Assembly: GCA_003254885.1 (NCBI GenBank)
Contig: QANT01004594.1
Location: forward strand, 1-64,000
Direction of reading: 5' to 3'
DNA: 64,000 nucleotides
Source: Purshia tridentata
Taxonomy: Eukaryota > Streptophyta > Magnoliopsida > Rosales > Rosaceae
Below the pieces are notes generated by a model. The model was not told the DNA's origin, ran no database searches, and was given only the letters and a program-made list of their open reading frames with translations. Shown in pieces: positions 24,355-33,987 of this stretch (position 1 is its first letter; each line of letters begins with the position of its first letter). A program made the position numbers and the translations under genes.

Positions 24355-26000
24355 AAAGTTTCCAACTGGTTATTAACTCCTCTCTTTTTTTCTTCTCTCT
24401 CCTTTTGCAGAATGATATAAGTGATGTTCTAGACCTTACTTTCAGCATTGATGCTGATGAAGAAAAGCTGATATTATATGAAAAGACAGAAGTAATGAAT
24501 TTTCCCTTTCCTCTAATGAACTGAATTTTCTGGTTAAATGTTACCTTTGTTATATTAATTTTGTTGAGCGTAATGCCAGGTAACCGATTATGAACTGATT
24601 CCTGGTGGGCGAAACATTAAGGTTACAGAAGAAAACAAGCACCAATATGTTGATTTAGTTGCAGAGCATCGGTTAACAACTGCTATACGCCCTCAGATAA
24701 ATGCTTTTTTGGAAGGATTCACGGAGTTAATTTTTAAAGAACTAATATCTATTTTTAATGACAAGGAACTGGAACTACTGATCAGTGGGCTTCCAGATAT
24801 TGATTGTGAGTTTCTCAAGTCTAACTTTTTTCCTGTTCTTTAAGGCTGTTTTGCTGCATGATATGCAATTCTCATAAAGATTTATTTATGTTCCCTTTTG
24901 TTTCAGTGGATGACATGAGGGCAAATACCGAATATTCTGGGTACAGCCCAGCATCTCCTGTCATACAGTGGTTCTGGGAGGTTGTACAAGGTTTTAGCAA
25001 GGAGGATAAAGCCCGTCTATTGCAGTTCGTGACTGGCACCTCTAAGGTATTATGGTTCACATTCTTTTCTTTGTTTACAACTTCCAATGAATTAAGAAAT
25101 AAACATGGTATAGTATTTGCCTTCTCATTTTGAAATGGAACACACTATTTTATTTTTGGTGTTTAGTCTTAAGAAAATGTCCATATAACTTGCCATTAGT
25201 TTAGAAGCTGGCATTCAAGCTAAAAGGAAATTGTAGTTGTGATACTTGGTGCGGAAAATCCATTGCATTGAGGAATCTGAAGATTAAGAAGGATTAGTGT
25301 TAGGCTAATAAGGATTAGCCTAATTTTTTTGTTTCTGCCTTTGATAGCCCCCCTCCCCCATCACCTTGCGATGTTTTCTAGTTTTCCTTATTCATAGGTT
25401 TCTACATTCATATCTTCGTAATTTCTTATGACTGGTCAAACATCATTTTGGCTGCTGTAATTTGATTATGGAATCATGTAATTATATGTTGTTATACTTA
25501 CATATTTTGATGTATTATCACGTGTATTGTTGCATTGCTGCATGGAAAGATATAAATTTTTTGTATGTGGCCGTTTTATTTTATACAGGTGCCTTTAGAA
25601 GGCTTTAGTGCCCTTCAAGGGATCTCTGGATCACAGAAGTTTCAGATTCACAAGGCGTATGGCAGTGTTGATCACTTGCCATCTGCACATACTTGGTATC
25701 TTCATATTCTTATCTCATCCCTTTTTTTCTTTAATATGTAAAAATCTCTGCTATAAATTGTTTGAACCGTCAGATGGTACTTAAAAACTTTTATTTATTT
25801 ATTGCACGATGTAGTTTTTTGGGTTTTTGGCTATTTTGTGCTTTAATCTTTTGGATCCTTTTCGAACAATTCACTAAGGAATTACTTATCTATGCAGTTT
25901 CAATCAGTTGGATTTACCAGAGTATCCTTCGAAACAACATCTTGAGGAAAGATTGCTTCTTGCAATTCACGAGGCCAATGAAGGATTTGGATTTGGTTAA
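9778..26000 (+). CDS. UPL1: UPL1/UPL2-type HECT E3 ubiquitin-protein ligase
   Basis: Sixteen coding exons: 9778-9873, 12394-12489, 12582-12788, 12949-19531, 19623-20722, 20815-21117, 21197-21392, 22052-22329, 22415-22710, 22945-24061, 24145-24291, 24411-24491, 24580-24805, 24907-25046, 25589-25695 and 25898-26000. Phases close to 3691 aa; Arabidopsis UPL1 and UPL2 are of about this size. Seen: a long armadillo-like N-terminal half, a UBA domain near residues 1308-1350 ([17 protein letters not shown]), a UIM-like [11 protein letters not shown] just after, an Asp/Glu-rich tract near 2167-2250, and LP-x-x-(I/L)-R-x-EVL ubiquitin-binding motifs near 2602, 2641 and 2690. The HECT domain fills about 3330-3691, with catalytic Cys3658 in HTCFNQLDLP, 34 residues from the end. 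Known role: transfers ubiquitin from E2 through the HECT Cys to substrates or to proteasome-bound chains. UPL1 and UPL2 are close paralogues and cannot be separated here. Exon 4 alone is 6.6 kb. Confidence 0.95.
11538..11964 (+). mobile_element. 5'-truncated LINE (L1-type) tail in UPL intron 1
   Basis: The 3' end of a plant LINE ORF2 can be read at about 11570-11745 ([19 protein letters not shown]), followed by a T-rich 3' UTR and a poly(A) run at about 11937-11947. It is flanked by a 12-bp target duplication, AGCTTCCTTCTT, at 11538-11549 and 11953-11964. About 390 bases of element remain, the usual outcome of incomplete reverse transcription. It lies in the sense direction of the host gene, inside the 2.5-kb first intron. 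Confidence 0.85.
12143..12330. repeat. diverged ~108-bp duplication in UPL intron 1
   Basis: AAGTTTTGCATGTGGA with matching flanks occurs near 12162 and again near 12270. Similarity is imperfect over about 60 bases, so it is older than the other tandem copies in the window. Confidence 0.5.
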
Positions 26001-27040
26001 GAATTACAGAAGGGGGGTCAAAGTGGTCACATGTAGATAATATAGATCGTGTTCAAAGCTATCATGGAAGGGGGGAAATGGTAAATGGGCCGTATGAGAT
26101 GTTGAGTTTTTGTTGATACATTATAAATTGTACAGTCTTTTCTTCCTTTTTTGCAATGAAAGTGCTTCTGGCAGTTATTTTTTTTTGCCAATTTGCTTTT
26201 TGCTTGTCATCTTTAAAAGAAAATTATGTTACAAGCCCCCTTTTGAAAGAAAACGAGTTCAGAGTAAATATCAATTTTTTTCAACTATTAAAGCGTGCGA
26301 TGTCATTTCACATGTGTTTTATATATATTGGGCCATTGATTGATTCAATCATCAATTTGACAGATGATTCCTTTTTGGCAAATCGTAGTACTCTTGACTG
26401 GTACAAAAATAAAATTTTGCAATTCGTTTAGTTTCTCATGATTGCTATGTTCTTTTTAAATTCTTGCCTTAACCATCTTTCCATTAGTGGAGATGGTCGC
26501 TGTTCTCCATTGCTTGCAAATGAGTAATTGGTGATTTAATGCCTTCTTTTGTAGTTTGGTCTGGCTTGTTGACGTGAGAAACTGTTCTTCTGATTTTATA
26601 GTCCAGATCCAATTTTAGTAATAAGTGCTTTTATTCATTTATTTCAAGAGCTAAAGTGGGAAGTAGTTTGAGGATTCCGTTTTAGATACTGCATGAATAA
26701 TTTTGACAAGTTTGTTGTTGGGCACCCAATCCCTCCAATTTTTGTTTAATTTTTTTGAACTTCTAATTTTACCCCTCTAATTAAAACATGAAAGTTCAAA
26801 GACAATTAAAAAAACAGAAAAAAAGAACTCCCAGCCCTATCTTCTGTTGAAAGAAACGAAGGGAGTTTGAGGTTTGCATTCGGCGATGGTGTTGGGCTGG
26901 GTTGCGAGCAGGGGGGTTTTCTTATATTTTTCAATTGTTTAATTTGTTGAAAAATTAAATAAATCATATAGGATAAAATTGAGAAAATGTTGGTAATGGG
27001 TGGTCAAACTCCACTTATTCATAAAAATATAATAAATAAG
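26001..27040. other. 3' UTR of UPL and convergent spacer
   Basis: The first ~160 bases are the probable UPL 3' UTR. The rest is AT-rich with only short frames that show no family resemblance. Transcription converges here from the UPL gene (+) and the malectin/coiled-coil gene (-). Confidence 0.45.
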
Positions 27041-27041
27041 A

Positions 27042-27365
27042 GTTAATTATAACAACATTTCGCGAACTCTAACCCGAGTCATTTGATTTTGCGAATTTTA
27101 CTTTTAAACTCTTGAGCCTACATAATTTTCCATATTACTCATTTTAGTATGCTTCATCAAATTTTCTCACAGTACTATTAAATATTTGCACGTGAGTGAC
27201 GTGACAAGCAAATCATTTAACTTGAGGGCAAAAGCGTTAAATTTTAAGGTTAATGTACTTGTCACGTGCAATTATTTGACGAAAATTGTGAAAAAAAATT
27301 TGACATAAAGTTTACAGACTCAAGTGAGACAAGTAAAATTCTTAAACTGTTAGGTCTAATTAAGC
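27042..27365. mobile_element. foldback (MITE-like) element
   Basis: The two halves of this ~325-bp stretch match each other in inverted orientation, in order. The outer arms carry TTAATTATA facing TCTAATTAA. The next pair is GAATTTTACTTTTAAACT facing AAGTAAAATTC. Then come CATCAAATTTTCTCAC facing GTGAAAAAAAATTTGAC, and finally TTGCACGTGA facing CTTGTCACGTGCAA. The centre is near 27225. The arms are diverged, and no clear target duplication was found, so family assignment stays open. Confidence 0.5.
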
Positions 27366-27771
27366 CAATAAGATAAAAATACCACCCATGGATGTCCATG
27401 AAATCCTCTCATTTGATCTGGCTTGCGAGCGATGACATTGAGTCCTTTTGAAGTGCATTGATTTATTTTAAAGATTTAATTTCAATTGGAATTTGACTTG
27501 CAATTTACACCAGGAGGAAATTAGATGTCCAAACTTGACTAACCACAAAAGCAAAATTGACACCCCCTAGTCTCTAACATTTACTGCTTATATACGTAGA
27601 GCTACAGACATAGGATTTTAGTATTCCCCCATCATTCAGTTCCAAAAGGGATAAATAGTTCGGACAAAAACTGATGTACTCTAATAAAGGCTGCCTCTGC
27701 TAGTAATATTTTGAGGATGTTTTTGCTTTTATCTGAACCAAGTCTTTGGCTTGACTGCTGGTACCTGATCT
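27366..27771. other. spacer and 3' flank of the malectin/coiled-coil gene
   Basis: About 400 bases with no reading frame of interest; the right part should be the 3' UTR of the minus-strand gene that ends at 27772. Confidence 0.4.
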
Positions 27772-30700
27772 CTATAGACGGTTGTTAGAGAATGCTTTTT
27801 GAGCGGTAGTTGCTGGTTTGATACTTCTTGTGATCCTAGCCAATGCTTTATGATCACCAGGCTTCTCTTTGTTTGGTTCTGCTGACAGTATCCTCCTATC
27901 AACCAAAGTAGCAGACAACATAAAATTGTTCTCAATCCCTTTGCTTTGCAACCCCCGTCTTCTGCTTAACTCACGTAGGGAGTGAGTTCCTTTAAGCAGG
28001 GCAGACTCCTGGTTCGTCATTTGGTTACCATAGCTTAATCTCCTTAGACTCAGGGGACCTATGTCACCAATAGTCTCACCTCTCGACCAGGTTTTTGGTT
28101 TGTTGGGGGTGTCTCCTGACTTCTCAGCAGAAACTGTTGATAATGCATGTTCTTGTTCTTTCTGTCTCAACTTCTCTTCACGCTCTTTTACCTAAAAAAA
28201 TATTGGGAAAAGATTTAGCATATTTGTCAATCGTTTTTTACAGGCACAATGAAACTTGTAGAAAGGAACCTGTTGTTGAAGGAACTGAGGTCCTTTTTTT
28301 TTTTGTTCCATTATCAGCTTTTTTTGGAGTTCCTGAACCTGCCACAACAGAAAGCAATAAAATTAGAAATTGGATCCTAGGAATATAGCATTGAATCTGA
28401 GATATTGAACAGAAGTGAATGGAAATTACATCATTCCAATTAAGTTGAATGAAATGGCAATTAAGTAGTAGTCCAATTTATACACATCAGCATCTATACA
28501 TAAAGAATTTAGTTGTGCACAGTATGCTGATAGCAAATACATTATGCATGAGTAGCTAGTCATCCGAGTAATATATTATAAGTAAACTTTTCATGATATC
28601 TATCATTATTCAAGTGATTATCCGTTAATTGATAAATTAATCTAGAAGTAGAGCATATATCTGAATAAACTTTTCAATCATATTTGAGTTATATTACACC
28701 CTAATTTTAGGTTCTTTTGAGTTTGAGAGAGAGAGAGACAGTGAGATGCCTGAAGGGATCTTTGAAAATTTTCATTTTGACATTAGGAGAAAAATGAAAT
28801 AACTCTAAATTTTAGAATGAAAATTACCTTGAGCTGAAGTACCGCTGAATGATGCTCAAACCCTTGAGTTCTTTCTTTTAACTTTTTTTCAAGGTCCTTG
28901 ACCTGTGTGACATAGGCACGAAGTCAAAACTCAACCATTATTAGCAAGTGTCCTAACTTCTGTTACACAGATTTGTCAGCACCTTTTCTTTGGTCACATG
29001 CCTATTCACATCTAATAATTGACATGGAAACCAATAGTTCAGACAGCTCAAAGTTGCTCTAAGTAATATGAGTCATGCTAATCCAATAACCAATCCACAT
29101 TACAGCGCAGAGTGTGCTGCAATTAGACCAGAGGGTTAATGCAATTTATGCCCATTCACTTCCCTGGCAGAAATGACGACAGCCATCCCCTTCCCACTAT
29201 AGAGATATTATCACATGAAACTCTTTTGTTTTTCTTTTTTTAGGGGGGAGAGAGACATGAAATTCTTTTTGAGTCTTAAGATATTGGTACACATAAAAAG
29301 GGTCTTCAGAGAAAATAAATTTCATCAAAATCTTAGTTTGAAGTAGATTTCACGAGACCTTGTTTTGAAGAATCATGGAATCTACATGTTCACGTTCTTT
29401 CAGCTTCTCCTCAAGCTCTTTGACCTTTTGGAAAAATAGAAGCCAGATGTTAGCCAACATAATTTAATGGTGTATCGCAAAAGTTCATGAAATCAACATA
29501 AATTATCTGCCAAGGAACCTTTTTCTGAAGATTCAAGCAGGTTTCTCCCTTTTCATTTGCCTCCTGAATTTTTTCAGAAAGTATCTTCCTTTTTGCCTGC
29601 TCCTCGCTCAACTTAAGCTTAAGATCATCACACTGTGCAACTGCAATATGGATATTGTTTTAGATATATCCAGTTCAAAAGAAATCATATTCAAACACTG
29701 ATACGGACTTACCCATTGCTTGAACTGCAGATACCATATTTTTCAGTTCTGGAATTGCATCAGCATATTTGTGCACTTCGAAATAGAGCTGAGAATACTC
29801 TTGCTTTATCAACTGCAAATGGCCACAAATAATTTATTTCTGTCCATCCAACCGGACACTACATGATTATACGAAGAATATACACCAATGATATACCTAC
29901 TTTAACTTTCCTATCTAACTTTTCAACAAGTGCAGTCCACAGCCTCTTATCATGTTCATATCTACCAGAAATATCTCTCAATTTTGCTGCTGTTTCTGCT
30001 TTAGCTTGCCCTGAAAAAGTATTATTTGTAATCAGAAAAAATTTGTCTACAAAAGAGTAAATTTTGTAAAACTTCATCAGATAGACCATAAAAGGCATCT
30101 GCTTCCACTCTCAACACTCTATTTCCTCTGAAAAACTAAAAATCTCAGCACTTGTAGTTGGATCTTGCCTTACCTAGAGAATGAATTTCATATAACTTGT
30201 TATCAACTTCCATAGTGACGTCCTGTAGCTGTTTATTTGCAGATGTCAGTAACATCCAGGCCTCATGACATTCATCTGTCTTGAGCTGGCACCGGGTCTT
30301 CAGCTCCTCTATCTTCTTTTCATACTTGGAAGTAAATTGCATCCTCATACTTTTGTCCTGCGATTTACATCAATTCAGAGCCAAAGTAAACAAAATCCCA
30401 AAGGCTGTAAAGCTCCAATATTAATTTGAAGTAATATCTCACCTGAGCAGATGAAATTTCTATCTCAGCAGCACAATTGTTACATACAATACATCCATGT
30501 ATCACCTTCGATGCTAAATTCAAGTTATAAAATAAATAATGTATGAGTCTCATGATTAAGTTATCTTCAGACTGCAGATATGTTCATTTAGCAACTAAAA
30601 ACAGAAACATAAAGATACCAGGTAAACTAGCAGCCCGCTTTATAGAAATTCCACCAACTATTGGACTTCCATTGACTCCTTCAAACCTTATCACAATTGC

Positions 30701-31753
30701 CCCATCCTCCCCTACTGAAACTCTAACATCTACTAACTGTAGCGCCTTATTTGCTCCAACAATAGAATAGATATCAATTTCTGACAGAACCTATCATTTT
30801 CCGAACCAAAAGTGACTGTTTTCAGAAATTACAAATGGAATTACTTTGTAACAAATTTGTTATAACAAAAGAACAGGTTACCAAACTTGTATATGGGTTC
30901 ACTTGCCTTCTCTTCCTGCATGAAGACATCAAACACTCTCATTCCTTTCGGACCATTCGTGTATATGATTTCTGCAAAGTGAAGATCCACAAAATAATCT
31001 CCCGGAGATAGGTTCTCAAACCGGTAAGAGAAATTTCCAAAGCGTGCAGATTGATAAATGGATGGTATATCACTGCATTCAATGGCTTCATCAGTTCTTA
31101 GAACATCCCCTCCTTCAAAAAATCTGTCGGGCTCAAGTCGAATACCGAAACTTCTATTGTCCATTAAAGCCTCCCCTCCAGCATTCACAAACAACACAAG
31201 GTTATCTGGTAAGAGACAAAACAAAGTGAATACTAACCAATAAAACGATGCTGAAGACTAAGACCAACCAATCATCTAAAAAACCCAACAAAAGAAAATG
31301 CAAAATTCTGAAATGGGAACTTTTTATTTCTTTTTTAAAAAGAGAAGTCGAGTCTAACTTCCAGTTTTCTGGAGCTAACATTTCACAAACATACACAGAA
31401 TATCTATACCTTTAACCTCTCTGAATTTTACAGTTTACATAGTCGAACTTCCAGGAAATGATCGATTACTTGGATGAAAGACTCCTAATTTTGGTTTCTA
31501 TAACTCTCAAAATAAAAAATAAAATAAAAAGAAAAGAGAAAGATTGGAGTTGTTACGAACCTGAGCTATCGGAGTGCGAAAACCCGGTTCGAACCAGTCT
31601 CGAACCGGGAACACAGAGCGCCGAGAGGATCGAATCGTCATCGCCATAGTCGACCTGCTTGGGGTCTTTTTCGGTGCGAAGAACACTGCAAGACCAAGGG
31701 ATTATGGTTTCCGGGTAATGGTGGCGAGAGTCGGTGGACTGTGACTCTGGCAT
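27772..31753 (-). CDS. motorless kinesin-14 relative: malectin domain plus coiled coil
   Basis: Minus-strand exons, in coding order: 31753-31561, 31205-30907, 30790-30619, 30513-30443, 30357-30174, 30010-29901, 29812-29713, 29640-29519, 29424-29359, 28902-28828, 28338-28270 and 28191-27772. Phases close to 626 aa. Residues 65-220 form a malectin-like domain (LVLFVNAGGEA, FGNFSYRFENLSPGDYFVDL). About 225-490 is coiled coil, with repeated VKELEEKLKERE-type heptads after residue 417. A basic tail ends at residue 626. Plant kinesin-14s of the malectin subgroup have this same order but carry a ~330-aa motor between SEEQAKRK...IQEA and the NLQKKVKELE coil. Here those two stretches touch inside one exon (residues about 391-421). 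No P-loop or other motor motif is present, and the introns there are 72-94 bp. Hence it cannot walk on microtubules as it stands; it may dimerise or bind through its domains (inference). Intron 2 uses a GC donor. Confidence 0.8.
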
Positions 31754-32574
31754 CAGAGATATTCTTGGTAAGAGAGCTTTCCTTCTTTCTTTTTTGGTGA
31801 GACTGACAGGGCTTTTTTTTTCTTCTTTTCCTTTATTGCTTCAAAATTTTAAACTGGAGATTTCTTGGAGGGAATTTTTGTCTCATTTGAAGGAGCTCGA
31901 GAACTATGGACGATCATATTTCTAAAACAAATGGCAAAAACTAAAAAGTCTTTCATGATAACAAAAACGGTTAGTTTTCAAAATTTCTCAACAATATTAA
32001 TCATCCTAATAGCTTCTAGTTTGTACTTTGTCTCGATAGTTTTTTTCATTTTCTTTTTTGTAGTTTCATTCTGTTATCACCTTTTATTTTTTGTTACATT
32101 AGAAGGAATTTAACTCTAGACTTATCTCAATCATAACACATTTGATACCACTTAGACTTATTCTATTATCACTTTCGATCCAAACAGTAATATAGAAATA
32201 GAAAGACAAATTTGATAGCAAAATAAAATTATAAGGGCAAAATTAATAACAAAACGAAACTATAAATGATAAGCCTTGAGATTAGTACAAGTGGTGATGT
32301 ATGGTTGAAGTTATATTAAGTTTAGAATTGGATTTCTTCTAATGTAATAAAAAATTGATAAAAAAAAAGGGGATAAAAATGAAACCAATGCAGGGTTTGG
32401 ACCAAATTTGAAAATGACATGAACCTTAGAAGATGAAAGTGACCCAAAAAAAAAAACTACAGATAGGAAGTGCAAATTGAGATGAACTACATGAACCAAG
32501 AATGTGGTTTGACTGTTTTTTTTTTCATGGAAAGGTAATTTTGGTAGGGTTAGTTTGCATACGCGAAATTTATC
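31754..32574. other. upstream flank of the malectin/coiled-coil gene
   Basis: AT-rich DNA that should include the minus-strand gene's promoter. No clear TATA box in a convincing position and no coding potential. Confidence 0.4.
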
Positions 32575-33058
32575 CAATTTCTCTTTCTTTTATGTTACTA
32601 GTTGTATAGTTCTTGTTGGGATCAATTATACAGAATAATTTCATTGAGAAAAAGTCAATAGCATGCGACTTGGCTTCGGTTTTTAAGGTCAATGTCAAAC
32701 ATTTCCTCGACGAACCATGCAAAACTGTTATGATTCTCTTGAAGAATCGAGTCAGCTTTACATTCTCTGAGGGCCAAGCTAAGAGACCCAATTCACATTT
32801 TGAGGAGAGCAAATTCTACCATATTTTAACTCACCAATTTCTCTTTCTTTTATGTTACTAGTTGTATACTTCTTGTTGGGATCAATTATACAGAATAATT
32901 TCATTGAGAAAAAGTCAAAAGCATGCGACTTGACTTCGGTTTTTAAGGTCAATGTCAAACATTTCCTCGACGAACCATGCAAAACTGTTGTGATTCTCTT
33001 GAAGAATCGAGTCAGCTTTACATTTTTGAGGAGAGCAAATTCTACCATATTTTAACTC
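32575..33058. repeat. 260/223-bp tandem duplication
   Basis: Copy 1 (32575-32834) and copy 2 (32835-33058) both begin CAATTTCTCTTTCTTTTATG and end with CTACCATATTTTAACTCA. They are nearly identical apart from about 37 extra bases in copy 1 near 32768-32804. A minus-strand frame of about 80-90 codons is kept in both copies (LTRFFKRI, VLHGSSRKCLTL), but I do not recognise it. The unit may come from a mobile element. Confidence 0.85.
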
Positions 33059-33987
33059 AGTATATCCGCCACTTCACTCCTGAGCAAGTGGACTCTTGCC
33101 TGAGTGTGTAATCTGCGAAGTCCATTTGTTATTTTGAAAATATAGCATATTAGACCGTTCGGCATGAGAACATTACCCCTGACAACACTGTTTTAGTTTT
33201 TCAAGTAAATTTAAATGCTCATGTAGTTGAGATGGGGAACCAGTAATCAAGACCCTCTGACTACCCATCAAATACAGACTGTAGTTATATTTTTTTCAAG
33301 AGTATATATTGAGCATACATTGCATTAGGCATGCATCATTTATCTAAGTGATACAACATCTGTTGCCTACAGCTTTCTGAATCCGAACACAATCTGAAGA
33401 AAAGTCTCCATGAGCTCGCAGGAATTGCATGCTTTGTCCATAACATTGTGTTCGGATTAAAAAGACAAAGATAATTAATAAAAGCCTTAACTAAAAAAGG
33501 ATGGAGCAGAATGAGAAGAACCTCCCAGCTTCACATATATAAGGTTGGAACTATGTTCCCATAAGCATCTTTAAATCTACAGAAGAGTGTTTCTTAAGAT
33601 ACACAGTGGACAGCTAATTTCACCAGCAATTCACATCAGTAGGGCTATAATTACAAAAAACCAATAGGCAGAATGATGTATTACTATTACCTCATACCAA
33701 CAAAAAATACTCAGGTCTGAGGCTGTCAACTTGTACTACTTCCGCCTCTGCTGTGACCCCTGTACAACCACATGGTAGATTGGCGACCCAGCTACAGTAC
33801 AAAACCATAAAGACTACACGTTTACTTCATTCTACTGGATCATAATTTTGAGGATTGTAAACCCCAGATTATCCACTTAATCCAAGCAACATCAACGTTC
33901 CTTTCCCCTTCATTCTTTTTTTTTTTTTTGTTTCTTTTCTTTCGGTGGCTTTTTATGCCGTTCTCTGAAAAAACTTGGAATTAGGAG
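33059..33987. other. spacer and 3' flank of the HVA22-RNase H gene
   Basis: No gene seen. A run of about 14 T (33916-33929), read as A on the minus strand, lies about 60 bases past the stop codon of the minus-strand gene. It could be a remnant LINE or retrocopy tail, or chance. Confidence 0.4.

Noticed and set aside
31580-31610. tRNA-like T-arm (GGTTCGAA)
   Set aside because: No acceptor stem or anticodon arm can be built around it; it is part of coding exon 1 of the malectin gene.
28339-31753. Separate genes for the malectin part and the coiled-coil part
   Set aside because: All exons join in phase across short canonical introns, and the combination matches the known kinesin-14 architecture minus the motor.
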